Source of the DNA: Pseudorhodobacter antarcticus
GTDB lineage: Bacteria; Pseudomonadota; Alphaproteobacteria; Rhodobacterales; Rhodobacteraceae
Length of the DNA stretch: 64,000 bases
NCBI RefSeq assembly: GCF_900110135.1
Contig: NZ_FOCO01000007.1
Coordinates: 1-64,000 of the forward strand
Reading direction: 5' to 3'
Every line of letters begins with the position of its first letter. The first letter of the stretch is position 1. The position numbers and the translations under genes were made by a program. Positions 1 to 8,065 of the stretch are shown here, piece after piece. Under the pieces are notes generated by a model that worked only from the letters and a program-made list of their open reading frames with translations, searched no databases and had not been told where the DNA came from.

Positions 1-145
1 TCGTCTGTGCGCAGAACTTGGAAAGCGCCTTAAATCCTGCAGGGCAATTGCTAAACGACATCATCTTCCCGTCGCTCAGCCGGTGAATGTCTAAAGTGGC
101 TTTGGAAATATCTATACCAATGGTATCATCGGGCATCTTCGTCAT
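1..145 (-). CDS. IS110-family transposase, N-terminal part (cut by window edge)
   Basis: Read on the minus strand from the ATG at 145, the 48 visible codons begin MTKMPDDTIGIDISKATLDI. The GIDISK-type motif, with its Asp at residue 11, is the first acidic residue of the RuvC-like DEDD catalytic domain of IS110/IS1111 transposases, and the following HRLSDG and FSNCPAGFKAL stretches fit the same family. The rest of the protein, including the C-terminal Tnp20 domain with its catalytic Ser, lies outside the window, so I cannot say whether the gene is intact. It points away from lptF, and its upstream non-coding end occupies the next ~300 bases. Confidence 0.85.
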   Translation of the reverse strand, partial: MTKMPDDTIGIDISKATLDIHRLSDGKMMSFSNCPAGFKALSKFCAQT

Positions 146-205
146 ATCCTATGCTTGTCCTAGAGGGCTTCGTGCCGCTCTGTATCCGTTCAGGCCTGTG
201 GCGAA

Positions 206-271
206 GGTGGTGGTTGATCTTACTCTGATACGGTCCTCAAAGACCAAGCTCTAAACGATCCAACCACCACC
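206..271 (-). ncRNA. Candidate IS110 bridge RNA stem-loop
   Basis: The arms 206-219 (GGTGGTGGTTGATC) and 257-271 (GATCCAACCACCACC) are complementary apart from one bulged base, and they enclose a second small stem GGTC/GACC (232-235 with 242-245). The structure lies 61 bases upstream of the transposase ATG. In IS110-group elements a guide (bridge) RNA transcribed from the non-coding end upstream of the transposase directs target and donor choice; that is established for the family. Equating this structure with that RNA is inference from position and folding potential only. Confidence 0.4.
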
Positions 272-303
272 ACAGACAAGCATTTCAAAATGCTTGTCTG
301 TGG
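270..303. repeat. Perfect 34-base palindromic hairpin
   Basis: Two 16-base arms (270-285 and 288-303, beginning CCACAGACAAGCATTT) surround a 2-base centre. Perfection over 16 pairs with almost no loop suggests a DNA-level structure (cruciform or transposase-recognised hairpin) rather than a simple transcription terminator; no T-run follows on either strand. It may mark the end of the IS110 element. Confidence 0.8.
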
Positions 304-458
304 CTCTTGTTTCGCACAAAAGCTGGGACCTTCATAAGACAAGCAGACCTTGCCGCACATCAGGCCGTTTTTCGCCCAACCCAAAGACCTTTTTGCCCAA
401 ATATCAGTTTTCTCCAAAGGTAAACTCAGCTACGGTTGCCCAAACCAAAAGCAGGAGC

Positions 459-1601
459 ATGGGGCGCGTGACAAAATTCGACAGATACCTGCTGTCGCAA
501 TTTCTTGCGCTTTTTGGGTTTTTCTCACTAATTCTGGTATTGATCTATTGGATCAACCGCGCGGTGGGGTTGTTTGACCAGATCATTGGGGATGGGCAGT
601 CGGCGCTGGTTTTCCTTGAAATCTCGCTGTTGACCTTGCCAAATGTGATCCGCGTGGTTTTGCCTGTGTCGGCCTTTGCCGCTGCCGTTTATACCACGAA
701 CCGGCTGACCCAAGACGGCGAATTGGTGGTGATGCAGGCGACAGGGTTTTCGGCGTTTCGGCTGGCGCGCCCGGTGGTTTATTTCGGGCTGTGTGTGACG
801 TTGATGTTGGTGCTGTTGTACAATGTGATTGTGCCCGCCAGCCGCACGGTGTTGGCGGAACGGACCGCGGAAATCAGTGCGAATTTGACCGCGCGCCTGT
901 TGGTCGACGGTAAGTTTATGCATCCCACCACGGGGATTACGTTTTATATCCGTGAGATAAGTGAAACTGGCGAATTGCGCGATGTGTATTTGACCGATGA
1001 TCGCGCGCCCGGCGGCACCACGACCTATACGGCGCAGCGCGCGCTGTTGGTGCGCGGAGACACCGAGCCGAAGTTGATTATGTTCGACGGGATGAGCCAG
1101 ACCTATGACAGTTTGAAAAAGCGGTTATCTGTGACCCATTTTCTTGATTTCACTTATGATTTGGGCGGGTTGTTGACGTCGGGTGATGTTCCTGTTCGGT
1201 CGCTGGATGAGCTGTCGACGTTTGAACTTTTGTGGCCAACAGATACGCTTTTGGCCGAAACGGGCGCAAAACGCGCTGCCTTTATGGCCGATGGGCACGC
1301 GCGTTTGGCGCAACCGTTTTTGGCGCTGGCCACGGCGATGCTGGGGTTTGCGGCCTTGCTGTTGGGCGCGTTCAGCCGCTTTGGCCTGTGGCGCCAAATC
1401 ATCGGGGCGGTGGTGTTCTTGATCATTATCCAGATGATCAACAACGCCGGGACATCTGCCGCGTTGCGATCTTCGCAGGCATGGCCTTTGGTTTATTTGG
1501 CCCCTGGGTTTGGGATTATCTCTGCCATTGGGATGCTATGGTTGGCGCAACGCCCACGACGCACCCGAAGGGCCCGCATGGCTATGGGGGTTGGCGCGTG
1601 A
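459..1601 (+). CDS. lptF: LPS export permease LptF
   Basis: LptF is one of two inner-membrane permeases of the LptB2FGC transporter that extracts LPS from the inner membrane and passes it across the periplasm. The 380-residue product has the YjgP/YjgQ layout: three hydrophobic segments in the first ~130 residues (LFGFFSLILVLIYWI is the first), a periplasmic beta-rich domain, and three more at the C-terminus. I place the start at 459 (GGAG three bases upstream); the frame is open back to 294, but those 55 residues are not LptF-like. The gene overlaps lptG by 4 bases (GTGA), so the pair is translationally coupled. Confidence 0.93.
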   Translation: MGRVTKFDRYLLSQFLALFGFFSLILVLIYWINRAVGLFDQIIGDGQSALVFLEISLLTLPNVIRVVLPVSAFAAAVYTTNRLTQDGELVVMQATGFSAFRLARPVVYFGLCVTLMLVLLYNVIVPASRTVLAERTAEISANLTARLLVDGKFMHPTTGITFYIREISETGELRDVYLTDDRAPGGTTTYTAQRALLVRGDTEPKLIMFDGMSQTYDSLKKRLSVTHFLDFTYDLGGLLTSGDVPVRSLDELSTFELLWPTDTLLAETGAKRAAFMADGHARLAQPFLALATAMLGFAALLLGAFSRFGLWRQIIGAVVFLIIIQMINNAGTSAALRSSQAWPLVYLAPGFGIISAIGMLWLAQRPRRTRRARMAMGVGA

Positions 1602-2692
1602 CTCTTAGCCTTTATTTTGTCACGCGATTTTTGAAGGTAGTTTTGCAGGTAACGCTGATATTTTTCGGCATTTTGATGCTGACCGATATGGTGGAACAGT
1701 TGCGCCGTTTTTCGGGGCAAGGCATTAGCATGCAGGGGGCCGCGACATTGGCCTTGTTGAATGTGCCCGCCAATTTGTACCGCATTCTGCCTTTGGTGTT
1801 TATTCTGGCGGCGATTGCGCTGTTTCTATCGCTTGCCAAAAGCAGTGAATTGGTTGTGGTGCGCGCGGCGGGCCGGTCGGGCCTGCGGTTTTTATTGGCA
1901 CCTGTGATGGCCGCATTGATGTTGGGAGTTTTGATTGTTGCCGTGATCAATCCTTTGGTTGCCGCCACGTCCAAAGAATATGATTTGTTGTATACAAAGC
2001 AGGCCAGCGGCGTTGAAAATGTGTTGTCGCTCAGTGAAAATGGGTTGTGGTTGCGCCAAGGCGGGGCTGCGGGGCAAACCGTGATAAAGGCAGTGCGGGC
2101 CGACAGCGAAGGCACGCACTTGTTTGCTGTTACCTTTCTGATTTTTGATCCTGAAGGCACGCCCATTCAACGGATTGAGGCGGCCGAAGCGGTGCTGCAA
2201 CCCGGCCAATGGGTGCTAACATCCGCGAAATACTGGGATTTGACAGCGCCCAACCCAGAGGTGGTGGCGCAGGCTCAGGCTGAGGCCACCGTGGCATCAG
2301 AACTGACGCGCGACCGCATCCGTGACAGTTTTGGCGACCCATCGGCAATCTCAATTTGGGCGCTGCCCAGTTATATTACCAAATTGGAACAGGCCGGGTT
2401 TTCAGCCCGCGCACATCGGGTTTGGTTGCAAATGGAACTGGCCTTGCCGCTGCTTTTGGCGGCGATGATCCTTGTTGCGGCGGGGTTCACCATGCGTCAT
2501 GCGCGGTTTGGCAAAACCGGGCAAATGGTGCTTTTGGCGCTGGCGGGCGGTTTTGCGATTTTCTTTCTGCGTAATTTTGCGCAGGTTTTGGGCGTTAATG
2601 GCCAAATCCCTGTTCCTCTTGCAGCGTGGACCCCGCCTGTCGCGGCGGTTTTGCTGTCACTGGGACTGTTATTGCATCTGGAGGATGGCTGA
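1598..2692 (+). CDS. lptG: LPS export permease LptG
   Basis: LptG is the second permease of the LPS transporter and the paralogue of LptF. The 364 residues start VTLSLYFVTRFLKVVLQVTL from a GTG that overlaps the lptF stop. A longer open frame back to 1232 only reads lptF out of frame and is rejected. There is one hydrophobic segment at residues 12-30, further ones around 55-120, a soluble periplasmic domain, and three C-terminal transmembrane segments. The stop is shared with the next start (TGATG), coupling it to lptD. Inner-membrane and outer-membrane parts of the Lpt machine are thus made from one operon. Confidence 0.93.
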   Translation: MTLSLYFVTRFLKVVLQVTLIFFGILMLTDMVEQLRRFSGQGISMQGAATLALLNVPANLYRILPLVFILAAIALFLSLAKSSELVVVRAAGRSGLRFLLAPVMAALMLGVLIVAVINPLVAATSKEYDLLYTKQASGVENVLSLSENGLWLRQGGAAGQTVIKAVRADSEGTHLFAVTFLIFDPEGTPIQRIEAAEAVLQPGQWVLTSAKYWDLTAPNPEVVAQAQAEATVASELTRDRIRDSFGDPSAISIWALPSYITKLEQAGFSARAHRVWLQMELALPLLLAAMILVAAGFTMRHARFGKTGQMVLLALAGGFAIFFLRNFAQVLGVNGQIPVPLAAWTPPVAAVLLSLGLLLHLEDG

Positions 2693-4833
2693 TGCGGCGT
2701 TTTGCACTTTTATTGTGCGTGTTGTTGATGGGGCCGATGGCGGCGCAAGCCCCAGCGATGGACCTTGCATCCTTGGTTGCAGATCGCGTGTCGATTGCGG
2801 GAAATGATACGCTGGTTGCAGACGGAAATGTAGAGATTTTTCACAAGGGCACCCGCCTGAAAGCCTCGCAGATCACCTATGATCGCGCGGCCGATCTGCT
2901 GACCATCGCGGGGCCCATCGTGCTGACCGATAATGCGGGCACGCTTATTTTGGCCGATCAGGCCGCACTTTCAGCCGATTTTACCGAAGGGGTGCTGCAA
3001 AGCGCGCGCTTGGTTTTGGACCAGCAATTGCAACTGGCCGCGTCCGAGATGATGCGCATTGGCGGGCGTTACACCAGCCTGAACAACACCGTTGTGTCGT
3101 CGTGCAAGGTTTGTGCCAGCAACCCGACACCCCTGTGGGAAATTCGTGCCAAGCGCGTGGTCCATGACGGGGTGGAACGGCAAATCTTTTTCAACAGTGC
3201 GACGTTTCGGGTGGCTGGCGTTCCGGTGTTTTGGATACCGCACTTGCGTATTCCCGACCCGACGCTGAAGCGTCAAACTGGATTATTGGCACCATCTTTC
3301 CGCACCACCAGTGGTTTGGGGTTTGGGGCAAAAATTCCTTATTTCATCCGCATCGGCGATGATAAGGATTTGACTGTCACCCCCTATCTGTCCAGCAAGG
3401 CCGCGCAATCGGTCGAACTGCGATATCGCCAAGCGTTTCGGACCGGCAGTGTGGAAACAACAGGCGCCATCAGCCGCGATTTGCTGGTGCCGGGGCAGAC
3501 CCGTGGATACCTGACCACAACGGGGCGTTTTGCCTTGCCCAGCGACTTTACCCTTAGCTTTTCGGGGATCTATGTGACGGATGATGCCTATTTGGTGGAT
3601 TATGGCATCCCCTATTCTGACCGTTTGGACAGCCGCGCAGAAGTGGCGCGCACGCGGCGCAATGAACATATATCGGCGCGGATCATCAACTATCGGTCGA
3701 TCCGGGCAGGGGATGTGAACAGCACCCTGCCCTCTATCGTAACGGATTTAACCTACCAGCGTCGCTTTTCGCCTGGGACCATTGGCGGTGAAGGCGGGTT
3801 TAGGTTGCAAACCCACAGCCATGCCCGCAGTTCCAACATTGCGACAGACAGCGACCTGGATGGTATCAGCGATGGCCGCGACATGGCACGCTTGTCGGCG
3901 ACCGCAGATTGGCGGCGCAACTGGGTGCTACCATCCGGCGTTTTGGCCGCTGTCATGACTGAAGTGAATGGCGATTTTTACCGCGTAGCGCAGGACACAG
4001 CTTTTGCAGGAAACAGTTTTCGTGGGACTGCAGGCGCGGGTGTTGAACTGCGCTGGCCTTGGGTGCGCGCCAGCCAGAACGGGGTGAGCCATGTAATTGA
4101 ACCGGTGGTTCAAGTGATCTGGACTGGCCGCAATCGCACGAATATTCCAAATGAAGACAGTGCCTTGGTTGAATTTGACGAAGGCAACCTGTTTTCAATG
4201 AACCGCTTTCCGGGTGCCGATGCGGTTGAACAAGGGCGCTTTGCCAATATCGGGCTTGGCTACACGCGGGTTGATCCTGCAGGTTGGTCCTTGGGCTTGA
4301 CCATGGGCCGCGTGTTTCGCCAGCAAGATTTTGGCCAATTCACCGCATCCAGCGGGTTGCAAGACAAAACCTCCGACTGGTTGGGCGCTGTGCAGGTTTC
4401 GGTTGCAAACGGGGTAACGGTGACCAACCGCTTTGTGTTTGATGACAACTTCAAACTGACCAAGGGAGAAATGCGGTTGGATTTGGCACGCGAAAAGCTT
4501 GGGATCAGTTCGTCTTATGTTCGGTTGCAGGCCGATGTGCAGGAAAAACGCACAAGCGCTGTGTCAGAGTTGACGCTGGACGGACGGTACCGATTTACCC
4601 CATCATGGGAAGGCAGCATCAGCAGCCGCTATGATTTTGTGGCGAACCGCGCGGCATCGGGGGGCTTGAACCTTGGGTTTCGCAACGAGTGTTTGAAGGT
4701 TGATTTTGCCGTGTCGCGCCGCTTTACCTCCTCGGCCAGTGTCAAACCAACGACCGATTTCGGTCTTTCGGTGGATTTGCTGGGCTTTGGTGGCAAAGCC
4801 AATCGCGGACCCGCCGCCGCCTGTCGCGGTTAA
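2692..4833 (+). CDS. lptD: LPS-assembly outer-membrane protein LptD
   Basis: LptD forms the outer-membrane barrel that inserts LPS into the outer leaflet together with LptE. The 713-residue product has a signal peptide (MRRFALLLCVLLMGPMAAQA), an OstA/LptA-like beta-jellyroll at ~25-130 (SLVADRVSIAGNDTLVADG), and a long barrel domain. C138 and C141 (SCKVC), with C667 and C711 near the end, are placed as expected for the N-to-C disulfides needed for LptD maturation. The start codon overlaps the lptG stop by one base. The last barrel strand is short and ends ACRG. Confidence 0.92.
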   Translation: MRRFALLLCVLLMGPMAAQAPAMDLASLVADRVSIAGNDTLVADGNVEIFHKGTRLKASQITYDRAADLLTIAGPIVLTDNAGTLILADQAALSADFTEGVLQSARLVLDQQLQLAASEMMRIGGRYTSLNNTVVSSCKVCASNPTPLWEIRAKRVVHDGVERQIFFNSATFRVAGVPVFWIPHLRIPDPTLKRQTGLLAPSFRTTSGLGFGAKIPYFIRIGDDKDLTVTPYLSSKAAQSVELRYRQAFRTGSVETTGAISRDLLVPGQTRGYLTTTGRFALPSDFTLSFSGIYVTDDAYLVDYGIPYSDRLDSRAEVARTRRNEHISARIINYRSIRAGDVNSTLPSIVTDLTYQRRFSPGTIGGEGGFRLQTHSHARSSNIATDSDLDGISDGRDMARLSATADWRRNWVLPSGVLAAVMTEVNGDFYRVAQDTAFAGNSFRGTAGAGVELRWPWVRASQNGVSHVIEPVVQVIWTGRNRTNIPNEDSALVEFDEGNLFSMNRFPGADAVEQGRFANIGLGYTRVDPAGWSLGLTMGRVFRQQDFGQFTASSGLQDKTSDWLGAVQVSVANGVTVTNRFVFDDNFKLTKGEMRLDLAREKLGISSSYVRLQADVQEKRTSAVSELTLDGRYRFTPSWEGSISSRYDFVANRAASGGLNLGFRNECLKVDFAVSRRFTSSASVKPTTDFGLSVDLLGFGGKANRGPAAACRG

Positions 4834-4920
4834 GGTGTTGCCATGACCCCAATGGTCAGAGTACCACAGTCACATAAGATCGCCGCCCATGCCCTTGATC
4901 CAAGCCATGAGAAGAATACG

Positions 4921-6144
4921 ATGACCCGCCTCTCCGCATTACGCCCTTCTGTCTTTGTGATCGCCGCGATGGCCCTTTTTGTGGTGGCGGCACCGATCAG
5001 CGCGCAAAACCTGTTTGCGCCGCGCCTTTATGTGAATGATCGCGCCGTTACCGAATTTGAGGTGCAGCAGCGCGTGCAAATGTTGCAACTGTTCCGCACC
5101 CCCGGTGATCTGGAGGCGGAGGCGACCAAAGCGTTGATCGAAGATCGCTTGCGGATGGCAGAGGCAAAAGCGCTGAAGATTTCCGCCACACCGGACCAGA
5201 TTATGGCCGGGATGGAAGAGTTTGCAGGGCGCGCCCAAATGACGGCCGAACAGTTTATCGGTGCGTTGGAACAATCTGGCGTGTCGTCCCAAAGCTTTCG
5301 CGATTTTGTGGAGGCGGGGCTGGTTTGGCGCGAGGTGATCCGTCAACGCTATGCCGGCAAGGTGGTTATTTCGGACGCCGAGGTGGCCAAAGCGATTGCC
5401 GCAGGCGACCAAGGTGCTGCGCTGCGCGTGCTGATTTCTGAATTGGTCCTTCCCGCACCCGAAGGCCAAGAAGCCGCCGTGATCGCGCGCGCGGAACGTC
5501 TGCGCGCTGGCATCACATCCGAAGGTGGTTTTGCCGCCGCAGCGCGCCAATTTTCGGCCTCCGCCACCGCAGGACGCGGTGGGCGGCTGGACTGGATGCC
5601 CTTGGCAAATCTGCCTGCCGCATTGTCTGGTATCATTTTGGGGTTGGCACCGGGCGAAGTGTCTGCGCCCGTTCCACTTGGTGGGGCCGTTGGCCTGTTC
5701 CAATTGCGCGCGATTGAACAGATTGAACAGATTGAGGGCGCTGGCCCAAAAGCCATTGATGTCGATTATGCGCAGTTTATCCTGCCCGCAACCAATGGAC
5801 CTGCTGAGGCTGCGGCCTTGCGCGCCAAGATCGATACTTGCGATGACCTTTATGGCGTGGCCAAAGGCCTGCCCGCGGACCGTTTGATCCGCGAAACCAA
5901 GGCGGCCAGCGCCTTGTCCGCCAATGTTGGTCGGGCTTTGGCCGATCTGGACCCGAATGAAAGCGTCGATTTTCCCAGTGGGGCGGCGCATGTGTTCTTG
6001 ATGCTATGCGCGCGCAATCCCGTATTGGAGACTCCAGCCAATCAATCGGCGGTGCGCGAGCAGTTGTTGAACCAGCGCCTTGGCATCCTGGCCGATAGTT
6101 ATCTGGAAGAATTGCGGTTTAACGCGATCATTCGCGAACCGTAA
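4921..6144 (+). CDS. surA: SurA-like periplasmic peptidyl-prolyl isomerase/chaperone
   Basis: This is a periplasmic chaperone for outer-membrane proteins such as LptD. The 407 residues begin with a cleavable signal (MTRLSALRPSVFVIAAMALF ... ISAQ), then a SurA N-terminal helical domain (~30-165) and a single parvulin-like domain (~180-290, with GRGGRLDWMP as the typical core motif). E. coli SurA is longer and has two parvulin domains, so this is the reduced alphaproteobacterial form. The frame is open from 4843, but the signal peptide argues for 4921. It sits 87 bases after lptD, and pdxA begins 4 bases after its stop. Confidence 0.87.
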   Translation: MTRLSALRPSVFVIAAMALFVVAAPISAQNLFAPRLYVNDRAVTEFEVQQRVQMLQLFRTPGDLEAEATKALIEDRLRMAEAKALKISATPDQIMAGMEEFAGRAQMTAEQFIGALEQSGVSSQSFRDFVEAGLVWREVIRQRYAGKVVISDAEVAKAIAAGDQGAALRVLISELVLPAPEGQEAAVIARAERLRAGITSEGGFAAAARQFSASATAGRGGRLDWMPLANLPAALSGIILGLAPGEVSAPVPLGGAVGLFQLRAIEQIEQIEGAGPKAIDVDYAQFILPATNGPAEAAALRAKIDTCDDLYGVAKGLPADRLIRETKAASALSANVGRALADLDPNESVDFPSGAAHVFLMLCARNPVLETPANQSAVREQLLNQRLGILADSYLEELRFNAIIREP

Positions 6145-6148
6145 ACCC

Positions 6149-7144
6149 GTGTCACCCGCCCTGCCCCCCATCGCCCTAACCTGCGGCGAACCTGCTGGCA
6201 TCGGGCCAGAGGTCGCGATGAAAGCACGCACCTTGCTGGGTCACGACGTGCCGTTTTTTTGGATTGGTGACGCGCGTCATTTGCCCAGTGCCAGCAAGTT
6301 CGCGCTGATAACGAACCCTGCACAGGCACATGGCATCGCCGCCGATGTGCTGCCCGTTTTGGCCTATGATTTTTTCAGTACCGCCACGCCCGGCATTGCA
6401 CAAGCCACCCATGCAGCCGATGTGATCGCGGTGATCGCCCGCGCGGTGGATTTGGTGACAACAGGTGCGGCCAGTGCCGTCTGTACATCGCCGATCAACA
6501 AAAAAGTGCTGAAAGATGGGGCTGGTTTTGCCTTTCCGGGCCATACTGAATATTTGGCATCGCTTGGCCGTGTGGACCAAGTGGTGATGATGCTGGCCTG
6601 CCCCGATTTGCGCGTGGTGCCCGCGACCATTCATATTCCGTTGGCCGATGTGCCAAACGCCTTAACCGCCAAAGGGTTAGAGGCGACGATTCGCATCACC
6701 CATGCGGGCCTGATCCGTGATTTCGGGCTTCTTGCCCCGCGCATTGCGGTGGCAGGTTTGAACCCCCACGCGGGCGAAGGTGGCGCGATGGGCGATATGG
6801 AAATCACCCTGATCACTCCGGTTCTGGACCAGTTGCGCGCGCAAGGCATGGATATTTCCGGCCCCCTGCCCGCTGACACGATGTTTCATGCCGCCGCCCG
6901 CGCGCGCTATGATGTGGCGATCTGCATGTACCACGATCAGGCCTTGATCCCGATCAAAACGATTGATTTTGCGGGGGGTGTGAACTTGACCTTGGGCCTG
7001 CCTTTTATCCGCACCTCGCCCGATCATGGGACAGCTTTTGATATTGCCGGGCGCGGCATCGCTGATGCAACCAGCCTGATCGCCGCGTTGCGGATGGCGC
7101 AAGATATGGCTGCCGCGCGCAGGGGGCACCATGGCTGCGATTGA
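6149..7144 (+). CDS. pdxA: 4-hydroxythreonine-4-phosphate dehydrogenase
   Basis: PdxA oxidises 4-phosphohydroxy-L-threonine with NAD in the DXP-dependent pyridoxal-phosphate pathway. The 331-residue protein shows the family blocks [17 protein letters not shown] near the start, [23 protein letters not shown] (metal-binding His), [10 protein letters not shown] and [12 protein letters not shown] (metal-binding His). The start is GTG at 6149, 4 bases after surA; upstream codons in the same frame lie inside surA. Its 3' end overlaps rsmA by 14 bases, the surA-pdxA-rsmA order familiar from many proteobacteria. pdxH, the last enzyme of the pathway, is also in the window (21186). Confidence 0.94.
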   Translation: MSPALPPIALTCGEPAGIGPEVAMKARTLLGHDVPFFWIGDARHLPSASKFALITNPAQAHGIAADVLPVLAYDFFSTATPGIAQATHAADVIAVIARAVDLVTTGAASAVCTSPINKKVLKDGAGFAFPGHTEYLASLGRVDQVVMMLACPDLRVVPATIHIPLADVPNALTAKGLEATIRITHAGLIRDFGLLAPRIAVAGLNPHAGEGGAMGDMEITLITPVLDQLRAQGMDISGPLPADTMFHAAARARYDVAICMYHDQALIPIKTIDFAGGVNLTLGLPFIRTSPDHGTAFDIAGRGIADATSLIAALRMAQDMAAARRGHHGCD

Positions 7145-7967
7145 TGGCTTGCCCAGCCTTGCAACCGTCATTCGCACCCATGATCTGGTCGCGAAAAAGC
7201 AGTTGGGCCAGAATTTCTTGTTGGATTTGAACCTGACATCAAAAATCGCCCGCAGCGCTGGGGATTTGACCGCTTGTGACGTGTTAGAGGTGGGCCCCGG
7301 CCCGGGTGGCCTGACGCGCGGTTTGTTGGCCGAAGGGGCGCGCCGCGTGTTGGCAATTGAAAAAGATGCGCGCTGCATGCCCGCGCTGGCCGAAATCGCC
7401 GCCGCCTATCCGGGGCGGTTGGAGGTGCTGAACGCCGATGCGTTGGGGCTTGATGTGGCGGCGCATTTGACCGCCCCCGTGCGCGTTGTGGCCAACCTGC
7501 CCTACAATATCGGGACGGAACTGTTAATCCGCTGGCTGTCGCCCGATCAATGGCCGCCGTTCTGGACCAGCCTAACCTTGATGTTCCAAAAAGAGGTGGC
7601 GCAGCGGATCGTCGCCAAACCGGGCGACAAGGCGTATGGCCGTTTGGCGCTGCTGGCGCAATGGCGCACCGATCCGCGCATCGTATTGACCCTGCCCCCC
7701 GAGGCGTTCACGCCCGCACCAAAGGTCCATTCCGCCGTGGTGCATTTGACCCGGCTGGCGGAGCCGCGCTTTCCTGCCAATGCGGCTGCCTTGTCACGCA
7801 TCACCGCAATGGGGTTCAACCAGCGGCGCAAGATGTTGCGATCCAGTCTGAAAGGGATGGGGCCGGATATTGAAGCGCGGCTGGAAGCGGTTGGGATTGC
7901 GCCCACCGCACGGGCTGAGGAAATATCGCTGGAGAAATTCTGCGCTCTGTCACGTGGCTACGACTAA
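7131..7967 (+). CDS. rsmA: 16S rRNA dimethyladenosine transferase RsmA (KsgA)
   Basis: RsmA dimethylates the two adjacent adenosines in the 3' terminal hairpin of 16S rRNA, a late step of 30S assembly. The 278 residues contain [11 protein letters not shown] (22-32), the SAM-binding motif [14 protein letters not shown] (52-64) and the catalytic motif NLPYNIGT (~121). The start lies inside the end of pdxA, so the two are translationally coupled. A strong bidirectional terminator follows at 8028. Three degenerate 18-19 bp repeats lie between the stop and the terminator. Confidence 0.96.
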   Translation: MAAIDGLPSLATVIRTHDLVAKKQLGQNFLLDLNLTSKIARSAGDLTACDVLEVGPGPGGLTRGLLAEGARRVLAIEKDARCMPALAEIAAAYPGRLEVLNADALGLDVAAHLTAPVRVVANLPYNIGTELLIRWLSPDQWPPFWTSLTLMFQKEVAQRIVAKPGDKAYGRLALLAQWRTDPRIVLTLPPEAFTPAPKVHSAVVHLTRLAEPRFPANAAALSRITAMGFNQRRKMLRSSLKGMGPDIEARLEAVGIAPTARAEEISLEKFCALSRGYD

Positions 7968-8022
7968 GGCCGCAGGCGGGATCTAGGCCACAGGCCGGAT
8001 TAAAGCCACTGGCCAGGATCGA
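7968..8022. repeat. Three degenerate 18-19 bp tandem repeats after rsmA
   Basis: Units start at 7968 (GGCCGCAGGCGGGATCTA), 7986 (GGCCACAGGCCGGATTAA) and 8004 (AGCCACTGGCCAGGATCGA). Units 1 and 2 differ at four positions; unit 3 has one extra base and several changes. No coding frame runs through them. They sit exactly between the rsmA stop and the terminator hairpin. Confidence 0.6.
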
Positions 8023-8027
8023 TTGAC

Positions 8028-8056
8028 AAAGGCCGGGCACAGTGCCCGGCCTTTTT
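8028..8056. terminator. Bidirectional intrinsic terminator, rsmA / DUF4167
   Basis: A near-perfect hairpin (arms AAAGGCCGGGCAC and GTGCCCGGCCTTT, one-base centre) with a T-run on the plus strand and an equivalent T-run on the minus strand. It serves the convergent rsmA (plus) and DUF4167 (minus) genes. Confidence 0.9.
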
Positions 8057-8065
8057 GATGGTGGT

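Larger units (their letters stand above)
1..303 (-). mobile_element. IS110-type insertion element, 5' (left) end
   Basis: This covers the transposase start plus the adjoining non-coding, highly structured DNA up to a perfect hairpin at 270-303. IS110-group elements lack classical terminal inverted repeats and carry a non-coding end upstream of the transposase, so the outer boundary cannot be read from sequence alone; 303 is a guess and the element could extend further towards lptF. No target-site duplication can be assessed because the other end is outside the window. Confidence 0.6.
146..458. other. 313-base gene-free stretch between transposase and lptF
   Basis: No convincing gene. It holds the nested stems at 206-271, the 34-base palindrome at 270-303, and then 155 bases (304-458) without clear structure that end in the lptF ribosome binding site. 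The lptF frame stays open upstream to 294, but the extra residues do not look like LptF. I see no convincing sigma-70 promoter for lptF here, though one is expected. Confidence 0.6.

Noticed and set aside
294-458. N-terminal extension of LptF from an ATG at 294
   Set aside because: The 55 extra residues are hydrophilic, not LptF-like, and the ATG lies inside the 34-base palindrome; 459 has a proper RBS.
4939-5991. 350-codon open frame antisense to the surA-type gene
   Set aside because: Low-complexity composition, no start signal, and a clear signal-peptide gene on the other strand.
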